A DNA stretch of 46,013 nucleotides from Bacteroidota bacterium (GTDB lineage Bacteria; Bacteroidota; Bacteroidia; Flavobacteriales; Weeksellaceae), in assembly GCA_023394415.1 (NCBI GenBank), contig JAEXAR010000012.1, forward strand, positions 1-46,013, in the 5' to 3' direction. Numbering within the stretch: the first letter of the stretch is position 1; every line of letters begins with the position of its first letter. The notes under the pieces were generated by a model, which ran no database searches, was not told the DNA's origin, and was given only the letters and a program-made list of their open reading frames with translations. Positions 16,221 to 23,702 of the stretch are shown piece after piece. The position numbers and the translations under genes were made by a program.

Positions 16221-18155
16221 TTAAGCATCGATTCTTGCATACTTGGCATTTTTCTCGATAAATTCTCTACGTGGTGGCACTTCATCACCCATCAACATTG
16301 AGAATACATTGTCTGCTTCTGCAAGGCTTTCAATGGTTACACGTTTCAGGGTTCTGTTTTCAGGGTTCAAAGTGGTTTCCCAAAGTTGTTCCGCATTCAT
16401 CTCACCAAGACCTTTGTAACGTTGTACTTCTACACCTTTTCCGTCGTTAGCCATTTCGAGGGTTTTTTCTTCACGTTCTTTCTCGTTCCAAGCATAGATT
16501 TTTTTGTTACCCTTTTTAAGCAAATAAAGCGGCGGTGATGCAATATACACATAACCATGCTCAATCAACTCCTTCATATAACGGAAGAAGAAGGTAAGAA
16601 TTAGCGTTGCAATGTGAGAACCATCGATATCAGCATCGGTCATAATCACCACTTTATGATATCTTAATTTACTCAAATTCAAAGCCTTGCTATCTTCTTC
16701 AGTTCCTACAGAAACACCAAGTGCTGTATATATATTTCTAATTTCTTCATTATCGTAAACCTTGTGAAGCATCGATTTTTCAACATTCAAAATCTTACCT
16801 CTTAATGGAAGAATAGCCTGGAAATGTCTGTCTCTACCCTGTTTTGCAGTTCCACCTGCAGAATCACCCTCAACCAAAAAGATTTCAGAAATTTCAGGAT
16901 CTTTAGATGAACAATCGGCTAATTTACCCGGAAGTCCGGAACCTCCCATAGGTGATTTGCGTTGCACCATTTCTCTGGCTTTCTTCGCAGCCTGTCTTGC
17001 TTTTGCAGCCAATACAACTTTTTGTACTATTTGCTTGGCTTCATTCGGATGTTCTTCCAAGAAATTGGTCAGCATTTCCCCTACAATTTTATCTACCGCA
17101 CCTGAAACTTCAGAGTTTCCGAGTTTGGTTTTGGTTTGCCCTTCAAACTGTGGCTCCATTACTTTTACAGAAATCACTGCAGTAAGTCCTTCACGGAAAT
17201 CGTCTCCCGTAACTTCTACTTTTTCCTTGGCTGGAAGTCCCAATTCATCAGCAAATTTTTTCAAAGTTCTGGTTAAAGCTCTTCTGAAACCTGCCAAGTG
17301 TGTTCCACCCTCGTGAGTATTGATATTATTAACGTAAGAATGCAAATTTTCGTTGAAAGACGTGTTGTAACGCATCGCCACCTCTACCGGAATATTGTCG
17401 CGCTCGCCTTCCATAAAAATAACGCTTTCCATAATAGCCTCTCGGTTTCCGTCGATATACTCCACAAATTCCTTCAAGCCTCCATCAGAATGGAATGATT
17501 CTGTTTTGAAAGATCCGTCTTCCAAAGGTTCTCTCTCATCGGTTAAGGTAATTGTAATGCCTTTATTAAGATAAGACAACTCACGAAGTCTGCTCGCTAA
17601 AGTATCGTAATTGTAAACAAGCTCTGTAAAAATAGTATCATCGGGTTGAAAGAACTGCTTCGTTCCTCTTTTATCACTTTTTCCAACTTCTTTTACATCG
17701 GTTTGTGCCTTACCTCTTGAGTAAGTTTGCTCATATACATTTCCGTCTCTGTAAACCGTGGTAATCATCTCGGTAGAAAGCGCATTAACACAAGAAACAC
17801 CAACACCATGAAGACCACCGGAAACTTTATACGAATCTTTATCGAATTTACCACCGGCTCCAATTTTGGTCATTACAACCTCAAGCGCGGATTTTTTTTC
17901 TTTTTCGTGATAATCTACAGGGATACCACGTCCGTTATCGGTCACCTCAATCGCATTGCTTTCTTTGATGGTTACGGTAATGGTGTCGCAATATCCTGCC
18001 AAAGCTTCATCGATAGAGTTATCTACCACTTCATAAACCAAATGGTGTAAACCTCTTAAACCTACATCACCAATGTACATAGAAGGGCGCATACGCACGT
18101 GCTCCATACCTTCTAATGCCTGAATACTACTCGCTGTATATTGTTTTTGACTCAT
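16221..18155 (-). CDS. gyrB: DNA gyrase subunit B
   Basis: ATPase subunit of gyrase, which introduces negative supercoils with GyrA. The 644-residue protein has the GHKL ATPase domain (DNSIDEALAGYCD, DNGRGIPV, GGLHGVG), a transducer domain, and the TOPRIM domain with EGDSAGGTAKQGRDR and DADIDGSHI, ending in the family's NPENRTLKRV and GDEVPPRREFIE. It lacks the extra C-terminal insert of the E. coli protein and has the usual short bacterial length. Distinguishing GyrB from ParE: this copy has GDSAGG and AKQGRDR, whereas the copy at 26.8 kb has GDSASG and SITKSRD. It is monocistronic with its own terminator. Confidence 0.97.
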   Translation of the reverse strand: MSQKQYTASSIQALEGMEHVRMRPSMYIGDVGLRGLHHLVYEVVDNSIDEALAGYCDTITVTIKESNAIEVTDNGRGIPVDYHEKEKKSALEVVMTKIGAGGKFDKDSYKVSGGLHGVGVSCVNALSTEMITTVYRDGNVYEQTYSRGKAQTDVKEVGKSDKRGTKQFFQPDDTIFTELVYNYDTLASRLRELSYLNKGITITLTDEREPLEDGSFKTESFHSDGGLKEFVEYIDGNREAIMESVIFMEGERDNIPVEVAMRYNTSFNENLHSYVNNINTHEGGTHLAGFRRALTRTLKKFADELGLPAKEKVEVTGDDFREGLTAVISVKVMEPQFEGQTKTKLGNSEVSGAVDKIVGEMLTNFLEEHPNEAKQIVQKVVLAAKARQAAKKAREMVQRKSPMGGSGLPGKLADCSSKDPEISEIFLVEGDSAGGTAKQGRDRHFQAILPLRGKILNVEKSMLHKVYDNEEIRNIYTALGVSVGTEEDSKALNLSKLRYHKVVIMTDADIDGSHIATLILTFFFRYMKELIEHGYVYIASPPLYLLKKGNKKIYAWNEKEREEKTLEMANDGKGVEVQRYKGLGEMNAEQLWETTLNPENRTLKRVTIESLAEADNVFSMLMGDEVPPRREFIEKNAKYARIDA

Positions 18156-18435
18156 AATTTTTCTTTCTGAACAGCCTCCGAAACTTTCGGAAACTTCTTC
18201 AGTAAAACTTAAAATTTACATTTAAAAATCGATTGTTTTTGCGATTTGCAAAGACTAGCAAATATCGTAAAAAATGATGAGATACGAAAGTTAAAATATG
18301 ATAGAAATGAAGGAAAGTTATCAACAGGAAACCTTAAAATTTAGGGGTTCTTGATCATAAAAAATAAATTAAAATTCTACCGTGATGAGTCGAAATAATC
18401 CATCAAGAAAAAAATAAAATGTACATCAAATTTTT

Positions 18436-18456
18436 ATTTTCATTAAAAATGAAAAT
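18436..18456. repeat. Perfect 9-bp hairpin beyond the lysS terminator
   Basis: ATTTTCATT (18436-18444) pairs with AATGAAAAT (18448-18456) around AAA. It lies directly beyond the lysS terminator and may be a back-up terminator. Confidence 0.4.
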
Positions 18457-18462
18457 TGCAAA

Positions 18463-18492
18463 AAAAATAGCGAACAAAATTTGTCCGCTATT
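18463..18492 (-). terminator. Rho-independent terminator of lysS
   Basis: AATAGCGAACAAA (18466-18478) pairs with TTTGTCCGCTATT (18480-18492) with one mismatch. On the minus strand the stem is followed by a run of T. Confidence 0.8.
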
Positions 18493-18511
18493 GCTTTGTA
18501 TTTATAGGTAT

Positions 18512-20209
18512 TTAAATCAAATTCATCCACAAATCTTCTCCAACTTTCTCCACCTTCATCAAATTATTTTTTGTTAAATTTTTCGTCGCCTTATCCCATT
18601 TCTTTCCGGAAAGTTGGCTTCGAGTTTTTACCTCCGCAAGTTGCATAGGCTCTTCTTGAGAATTCAAAATCTCAAGAATTACTTTTTCATCTTCACCCAG
18701 CTCAATTTGAGGTGTCGCTTTTTCCGGTTTCATTTGCGGGAAGAACAACACTTCTTGAATCGATGCATTATTCGTTAAAAACATCACCAAACGGTCCATC
18801 CCAATTCCCAAACCTGAAGTTGGAGGCATTCCATATTCTAAAGCGCGAATGAAATCGTTGTCAATGAACATCGCTTCGTCATCGCCTCTTTCCGAAAGTG
18901 CCAGTTGTGCTTCGAAACGCTCTCTTTGGTCAATCGGATCGTTCAACTCGGAATAAGCGTTCGCAATTTCTTTTCCGCAAACCATTAATTCGAAACGTTC
19001 GGTTAAACCTTCTTTACTTCTGTGCTTTTTGGTTAAAGGCGACATTTCAATCGGATAATCGGTAATGAAAGTCGGCTGTATGAAGTTTCCTTCACATTTT
19101 TCGCCGAAAATTTCATCGATTAATTTTCCTTTGCCCATTGTTTCATCCACTTCAATTCCGATAGATTTTGCGAAATCGTACAATTCTTTTTCAGATTTTC
19201 CTGTAATATCAAATCCTGTAAATTTCTGAATCGCTTCCGTCATCGAAACTCTTGGATAAGGCGCTTTCCAATTGATGGTGTGTTCTCCAAATTGAGATTC
19301 TGTCGTTCCGTTTACGGCAACTGCACAACTTTCAAGCAATTTTTCAGTGAAATCCATCATCCAATTGTAATCTTTGTAGGCAACGTAAATTTCCATCGCC
19401 GTAAATTCCGGATTGTGGGTTCTGTCCATTCCTTCATTTCTGAAGTTTTTGGAGAATTCATAAACGCCGTCAAAACCACCAACAATCAATCTTTTCAGAT
19501 ACAGTTCGTTCGCAATTCTTAAATATAAAGGAATATCCAAAGCGTTGTGATGGGTGATGAAAGGTCTTGCAGCAGCACCTCCGGGAATCGACTGTAAAAT
19601 CGGGGTTTCCACTTCAAAATAACCGGCTTCATTGAAGAAATTTCGCATCGCATTGAAGAGTTTTGTTCTTTTTACAAAAACCTCTTTCACATGAGGATTT
19701 ACGGTTAAATCTACATAACGCTGTCTGTAACGCAATTCAGGATCGTTGAATGCATCGTGAACCACACCATTTTCATCGGTTTTTGCTTGCGGAAGCGGAC
19801 GTAAAGATTTGGTTAATAGCGTGAAATGCTTTACCATTACTGTCATTTCACCTACTTGAGTTTTGAAAAGTTCACCTTCAACGCCGATGATATCTCCAAT
19901 ATCTAAAAGATGCTTGTAAACTTCATTGTACAATTCTTTATCATCGCCCGGACAAATCTCGTCACGGTTAAAATACACCTGAATTTTACCTTCAGAATCC
20001 TGCAACTCTGCAAAACTTGCTTTCCCCTGAATTCTTCTCGACATCAATCGTCCCGCAATTTTTACGGACTTACCTTCAGCAAAATTTTCTTTTAGGGTTT
20101 TGGTAGTTTCTGTTATTTTATATTCTGCAGCGGGAAACGCATCGATTCCCATTTCTGTAAGTTTCTGCAATTTTTCGCGGCGTATAATTTCCTGTTCGGA
20201 TAAAGACAT
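18512..20209 (-). CDS. lysS: Lysyl-tRNA synthetase, class II, with C-terminal extension
   Basis: Charges tRNA-Lys. It has an N-terminal OB-fold anticodon-binding domain (KIAGRLMSRRIQGKASFAELQD, residues about 45-66, shown here by its ends KIAGRLM and ASFAELQD), motif 2 FRNEGMDRTHNPEF, and motif 3 GLGIGMDRLVMF, followed by LFFPQMKPEK where most LysS proteins end. This one continues for about 68 residues (498-565) with a predicted helical, winged-helix-like segment (KVILEILNSQEEP, WDKATKNLTKNN, EDLWMNLI). It is monocistronic, with a promoter element 22 bases upstream and a strong terminator. Confidence 0.95.
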   Translation of the reverse strand: MSLSEQEIIRREKLQKLTEMGIDAFPAAEYKITETTKTLKENFAEGKSVKIAGRLMSRRIQGKASFAELQDSEGKIQVYFNRDEICPGDDKELYNEVYKHLLDIGDIIGVEGELFKTQVGEMTVMVKHFTLLTKSLRPLPQAKTDENGVVHDAFNDPELRYRQRYVDLTVNPHVKEVFVKRTKLFNAMRNFFNEAGYFEVETPILQSIPGGAAARPFITHHNALDIPLYLRIANELYLKRLIVGGFDGVYEFSKNFRNEGMDRTHNPEFTAMEIYVAYKDYNWMMDFTEKLLESCAVAVNGTTESQFGEHTINWKAPYPRVSMTEAIQKFTGFDITGKSEKELYDFAKSIGIEVDETMGKGKLIDEIFGEKCEGNFIQPTFITDYPIEMSPLTKKHRSKEGLTERFELMVCGKEIANAYSELNDPIDQRERFEAQLALSERGDDEAMFIDNDFIRALEYGMPPTSGLGIGMDRLVMFLTNNASIQEVLFFPQMKPEKATPQIELGEDEKVILEILNSQEEPMQLAEVKTRSQLSGKKWDKATKNLTKNNLMKVEKVGEDLWMNLI

Positions 20210-20231
20210 TTTCTTTAATTTTTTTGAGTTG

Positions 20232-20239
20232 CAAAAATA
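20232..20239 (-). promoter_or_regulatory. Promoter -7 element of lysS
   Basis: Minus-strand TATTTTTG, an exact TAnnTTTG match 22 bases upstream of the ATG at 20209. Confidence 0.45.
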
Positions 20240-20332
20240 GTGATTTTTGAAGACATTGCTAAAATTTCAAAAAACTGTTTAAAATCATTTTAAGTTGATG
20301 ATAAATATGCACACAATACTTATATTATTAAT

Positions 20333-20340
20333 TAACTTTG
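20333..20340 (+). promoter_or_regulatory. Promoter -7 element of the 127-residue hypothetical gene
   Basis: TAACTTTG matches TAnnTTTG exactly, 19 bases before the GTG start at 20360. Confidence 0.45.
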
Positions 20341-20359
20341 TAAAAGAAATCAATTTTTT

Positions 20360-20743
20360 GTGAGAAAAATATTAACCTATTTCTTTATTATTACTTATCT
20401 CCTTTCGTTTCCTGAAATGAGACAAGTCGTAAAATTGCCCAATCTTATTGAGCATTATATATCTCACAAATTACGAGACAATAACACATCGATCTACTCC
20501 TTTATCAAAATGCATTATATTGATGAGCAAGTGAAAGATAGTGATTATTCACAAGACATGACGTTGCCATTCAAACACCACGACATTTCGGTAATGGCTA
20601 TCAATATGGTTTTTCCACCCAAAAAAATCGAATTCAATTTTGAACACAAACCTCTTAAAATAGAGGAACAAAATAACTTTACTTACACTGAAGGCTTCTA
20701 CCCTTCCGTTTTTCAGAAAATTTGGCAACCGCCTAAGATTTAA
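20360..20743 (+). CDS. Small conserved hypothetical protein, probably exported
   Basis: A 127-residue protein I recognise only as a conserved flavobacterial hypothetical. It begins with a hydrophobic segment (residues 4-17, ILTYFFIITYLLSF) that may be a signal peptide or anchor. Recurring blocks in relatives, from memory, are LPNLIEHYISHK, SFIKMHYI, DSDYSQDMTLPFK and a C-terminal IWQPPK. Similar proteins tend to occur near metal-efflux and TonB-receptor genes, which are absent here. The start is a GTG placed well after a consensus -7 element. The next gene is a frameshifted membrane protein on the same strand, so this pair may be the remnant of a larger cluster. Confidence 0.6.
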   Translation: MRKILTYFFIITYLLSFPEMRQVVKLPNLIEHYISHKLRDNNTSIYSFIKMHYIDEQVKDSDYSQDMTLPFKHHDISVMAINMVFPPKKIEFNFEHKPLKIEEQNNFTYTEGFYPSVFQKIWQPPKI

Positions 20744-20835
20744 TTTAAAACATCAAAGACCAAATTATGTTGAATTCACGATGAATTTAACGTATTATCA
20801 ATTGACAAAAGTCTAAATTTTAAAATTAAATCAAA

Positions 20836-21242
20836 ATGAACAATGCACACTTGCATTTGGTTGTAAACCATTTGCCAATCATATTTCCTATAGTTGGAGT
20901 AATTATACTTTTAATTGGAGTTTTCACAAAATCAGAAGTTTCAAAACGCAATGCTTATATTATATTTATTTTAGGAGTTATTGCCTCTGTTGCCGCAATG
21001 GCAACTGGAGAAGGCGCTGAAGAAACCGTAGAAAATTTTCAAGGCGTTTCTAAAAGCTTCATAAAAACCCACGAAGAAGCCGCAGAACTTTTTGCAGGAT
21101 TAACCTACGTTTTAGGAGGAACTTCTATTATTGGATTATTCTTAAGTTTTAAAAACTTTAGTTTTTCAAAGTTTTCCCTGTCATTACCTTAATTGTGGCA
21201 GGTGGAGCAATATATTTCGCACAGGAAGCTCTAGTTATATAG
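20836..21242 (+). pseudogene. DUF2231-like membrane protein, frameshifted near its C-terminus
   Basis: The open frame from ATG 20836 gives 118 residues ending at 21192, with MNNAHLHLVVNHLPIIFPIV at the start (conserved His residues of the family) and three hydrophobic segments. At about 21168-21172 (TCAAAGTTTTCC) the protein should continue as KVFPVITLIVAGGAIYFAQE. Those residues are present in the -1 frame and run to a stop at 21240-21242. One missing base (a G after AAAG) would restore the fourth membrane helix. Relatives as I recall them also carry a hydrophilic tail after FAQ-, which is missing even in the shifted frame, so the 3' end is doubly damaged. A true alternative C-terminus or a sequencing error cannot be excluded. 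Confidence 0.6.
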
Positions 21243-21280
21243 TTCTCGTGTCTTGAAACTCGTAACTCCACCTTTTTCCC

Positions 21281-21288
21281 TATTTTTG
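21281..21288 (+). promoter_or_regulatory. Promoter -7 element of the amidotransferase gene (possible leaderless transcript)
   Basis: TATTTTTG matches TAnnTTTG and is followed by only CCGG before the ATG at 21293. Confidence 0.5.
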
Positions 21289-21292
21289 CCGG

Positions 21293-21859
21293 ATGAAAAT
21301 TCTGGTGCTCGACAATTATGACAGTTTTACCTATAATCTCGTTCAGATGATTGAGCAGATTGTGGGTAAAACTGTTTTTGTTGCCAAAAACGACGAAATC
21401 AAATTAGAAGAAGTTGAAACATTTGATAAGATTGTGCTTTCTCCAGGTCCCGGAGTTCCTTCACAGGCCGGAATTTTGTTGGATTTAATTAAAAAGTTCT
21501 ACGATAAAAAACCAATCTTAGGCGTTTGTCTTGGTCAGCAAGCAATTGCAGAAGCATTTGGAGGAAGTTTGATCAATCTCAAAGATATTTTTCACGGTGT
21601 TGCAACGGAAGCCAAAACTTTGAGAGACTGTAAACTTCTTAAAAATCTTCCGGAAACCTTAGAAGTTGGACGCTATCACAGTTGGGCTGTAAATCTTGCG
21701 GATTTTCCTGAAGATTTAGAAATTACCTCTGTAGATCCAGAAGGGATGATTATGTCACTGCAACACAAAAACTATGATGTACACGGGGTACAATATCACC
21801 CGGAAAGCATATTAACACCTTTTGGAAAAGAAATTTTGAGAAACTTTTTGTTGGATTAA
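21293..21859 (+). CDS. Aminodeoxychorismate/anthranilate synthase component II (glutamine amidotransferase)
   Basis: Class I glutamine amidotransferase subunit that supplies ammonia to chorismate in folate (PabA) or tryptophan (TrpG) synthesis. The 188-residue protein has LDNYDSFTYNL at the start, oxyanion loop SPGPG (50-54), nucleophile Cys79 in GVCLGQQ, and the His169/Glu171 pair in VQYHPESIL. All catalytic residues are present. No trpE, pabB or other trp genes are nearby, so TrpG and PabA cannot be told apart; a stand-alone subunit serving both is common. prmC follows 55 bases downstream and is probably co-transcribed. Confidence 0.9.
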   Translation: MKILVLDNYDSFTYNLVQMIEQIVGKTVFVAKNDEIKLEEVETFDKIVLSPGPGVPSQAGILLDLIKKFYDKKPILGVCLGQQAIAEAFGGSLINLKDIFHGVATEAKTLRDCKLLKNLPETLEVGRYHSWAVNLADFPEDLEITSVDPEGMIMSLQHKNYDVHGVQYHPESILTPFGKEILRNFLLD

Positions 21860-21914
21860 TTTTTTACTATTTGAATTAGTTTTTATCACTTAACAAAACA
21901 TTCGCTCTTCATTT

Positions 21915-22763
21915 ATGACGATTTTAGAATTAAAAAATTACTTTAAAGAGCAACTTTCTGAAATTTACACGCCTTCAGAAAGTGAAGAACTGTTTTATAT
22001 TTTTTGTGAAAAAATTCTAAATAAAGACAAATTTGAAATCCGACGTTCGGAAAATGAAATACCGGATATCAACCAAAAGTCTCAATTTTACAATCACTTA
22101 CTTCAGTTAAAGCAAGGCCAACCTTACCAGCAAATTTTGGGTGAATCTGAATTCTTCGGAATGAAATTTTTGGTAAACGAACACGTCCTAATTCCACGTC
22201 CGGAAACTGAAGAACTTTTGGAACTGGCCATAAACGAGATACGAGATACGAGATACGAGAAGCGAGATCTGCGAATAATCGATATTGGAACCGGCTCCGG
22301 AATCATTCCTATCATTTTAAAAAAACATTTTCCTGAAGCACAAATTTCAGCGATTGATTATTCTGAAAAAGCATTAGAAATAGCTAAAAAAAATGCTGAA
22401 ATTCATAAAACTGAAATCAACTTTATTCATCAGAATTATTTGGAAGATGAATTATCCGAGATTTATGACATCATTATCTCAAATCCTCCTTATATTGGTA
22501 TTGATGAACAGCAAGACATTGCCGGTTCTGTAAAAGATTTTGAGCCAAATTTAGCACTCTTCTCTCCTACTTCGGATGCCCTAATTTTCTATAAAAAAAT
22601 AGCAGAGGACGCACAAAAACATCTCGCTGAAAATGGAATGATTTTTCTAGAAATCAATCAAAAATTAGGAAAAGAAACGCTGAAACTTTTTGAAAATTTT
22701 TATGAAAGCAAACTGATTAAAGATATTTCGGGGAATGATCGATTTGTTTTTGTGAAAAGGTAA
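21915..22763 (+). CDS. prmC: Release factor glutamine N5-methyltransferase
   Basis: Methylates the GGQ glutamine of peptide chain release factors RF1 and RF2. The N-terminal helical domain (1-80) is followed by IPRPETEELLE (93-103), SAM motif I as DIGTGSG (123-129), and the NPPY catalytic motif at 190-193 that binds the substrate glutamine. 282 residues is the normal length. Residues 107-118 (NEIRDTRYEKRD), between the PRPETE helix and motif I, are encoded by a heptameric tandem repeat that is otherwise seen in gaps between genes. The remaining sequence shows no damage, so the insert is probably tolerated in a surface loop. Confidence 0.92.
   Translation: MTILELKNYFKEQLSEIYTPSESEELFYIFCEKILNKDKFEIRRSENEIPDINQKSQFYNHLLQLKQGQPYQQILGESEFFGMKFLVNEHVLIPRPETEELLELAINEIRDTRYEKRDLRIIDIGTGSGIIPIILKKHFPEAQISAIDYSEKALEIAKKNAEIHKTEINFIHQNYLEDELSEIYDIIISNPPYIGIDEQQDIAGSVKDFEPNLALFSPTSDALIFYKKIAEDAQKHLAENGMIFLEINQKLGKETLKLFENFYESKLIKDISGNDRFVFVKR
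22234..22268. repeat. Heptameric tandem array (ACGAGAT) in frame inside prmC
   Basis: Three perfect ACGAGAT units (22234-22240, 22241-22247, 22248-22254) followed by the degenerate ACGAGA and AGCGAGAT. Three units equal 21 bases, which keeps the reading frame. The same GATACGA phrase occurs in the array at 45037-45071. Confidence 0.85.
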
Positions 22764-22765
22764 TT

Positions 22766-22897
22766 TCGCACAGATGGCACAGATTTTCACAGATTTTTTT
22801 ATGTTAACTGTGCACATCAGTGAAAATCCGTGAGATGTTTTTTACCTAACCTTTGTATGCTCTGTGTAAAAACTCCGTGCTCTCCGTGTTTAGAAAA
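22766..22897. repeat. Degenerate CACAGAT phrase repeats between prmC and the rhomboid gene
   Basis: CACAGAT recurs at 22769, 22778 and 22788, followed by related pieces on the opposite sense (CTGTGCACATCAGTG, AATCCGTGAGATG) and CTCTGTGTAAAAACTCCGTG with CTCTCCGTG near 22860-22890. The period is about 9-10 bases, different from the heptamer arrays. No gene is recognisable in the gap. Confidence 0.6.
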
Positions 22898-23554
22898 CTA
22901 TCCAATCTTTTTCCTCACAAAAACCTGATATCCCATATAAATCAACGGAAGCGCCATTATACCAAGATAAAGTGCATTTTTAATTGCAAGTTCAGGCATC
23001 GTTGCTACTGCATATACCAATCCGAAAAACGCACCGCCTAAATGCGCAGCGTGACCAATATTATCGTGTGGACGTGGATTGAGCATCATATATACCGAGT
23101 AACCGAAATATAATGCACCAAAAATATAACCTGGAATAGGAATCGGAATAAAGAAAAAGTAAATCCCAATATGGGGATAAACTGCAATTGCTGCAAATAA
23201 AATACCTGAAACTCCTCCACTTGCACCTATTGCAGAGTACCAACCTTGATTCTTATACAGGAAAAGTGAAAATAAGTTGCCAAGAAGAATAGAACCAAAG
23301 TAAACTATTAAAAATCCAACTTCACCAAACGCTTCAATTACAATAGGACCAAAGAAATAGAGCGTCAGCATATTGAACAAAAGGTGCATCAAATCTGCGT
23401 GCAGAAACCCTGCGGAAAGCAATCTGATGTATTCGCCTTTATTTTTTATGGCGCCGACATTAAATTTGTATTTTTCAAAAATGGCGGTATTTTGAAAGCC
23501 AATAAAACTGATAATGGCAGTAACTGCAATAACGATTAAAAGAACTGTACTCAT
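22898..23554 (-). CDS. Rhomboid family intramembrane serine protease
   Basis: A 218-residue six-helix membrane protease of the GlpG class. The catalytic serine is Ser112 in GASGGVSG (GxSG motif), and the histidine partner is most likely His171 in GHAAHLGGAFFG. The conserved HADLMHLLFNM (residues 52-62) in the L1/TM2 region supports the family. Substrates are unknown. It is on the minus strand, facing prmC, and separated from parC by a REP-like hairpin. Confidence 0.9.
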   Translation of the reverse strand: MSTVLLIVIAVTAIISFIGFQNTAIFEKYKFNVGAIKNKGEYIRLLSAGFLHADLMHLLFNMLTLYFFGPIVIEAFGEVGFLIVYFGSILLGNLFSLFLYKNQGWYSAIGASGGVSGILFAAIAVYPHIGIYFFFIPIPIPGYIFGALYFGYSVYMMLNPRPHDNIGHAAHLGGAFFGLVYAVATMPELAIKNALYLGIMALPLIYMGYQVFVRKKIG

Positions 23555-23599
23555 TTTTTTTTAATTGGTAAATGATAATTACAAATGTTTTTTTTCTCT

Positions 23600-23690
23600 G
23601 TCATTCTGAACGAAATGAATGAAACGCATGAAGTGAAGAATCTTTTATTAAACAGAGATTCTTCATTTCGTTTTACTCGTTCAGAATGAC
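23600..23690. repeat. REP-like imperfect palindrome between parC and the rhomboid gene
   Basis: GTCATTCTGAACGA (23600-23613) pairs with TCGTTCAGAATGAC (23677-23690). Further in, GAAGTGAAGAATCT pairs with AGATTCTTCATTTC. The whole forms a long hairpin of the TTCTGAACGAAGTGAAGAATC type that I recognise as widespread in Bacteroidetes intergenic DNA. It could also stop parC transcription. Confidence 0.75.
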
Positions 23691-23702
23691 AAATAATATA
23701 CC

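Larger units (their letters stand above)
18156..18511. other. gyrB-lysS intergenic region (356 bases)
   Basis: The region holds the gyrB leader and, at its far side, the lysS terminator. Seen in it: a 15-base palindrome TCCGAAACTTTCGGA (18177-18191) close to gyrB; an imperfect -7-like TAACTTTC on the minus strand (18286-18293); a DnaA-box-like TTATCAACA (18318-18326) with one mismatch to consensus; and two hairpins near lysS. No exact TAnnTTTG and no RNA gene or ORF could be recognised. Confidence 0.5.

Noticed and set aside
18318..18326. A DnaA-box-like TTATCAACA near gyrB, suggesting a replication origin
   Set aside because: Only one near-match, no dnaA, dnaN or AT-rich iteron cluster, and a similar single site occurs near 44831.
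21168..21175. A programmed -1 frameshift in the DUF2231-like gene
   Set aside because: The site TCAAAGTTTTCC is not a canonical slippery heptamer and no downstream stem or pseudoknot is evident; a mutation is the simpler reading.
22898..23243. A separate small ORF inside the rhomboid gene
   Set aside because: It lies in another frame of the rhomboid protease and shows only composition bias.
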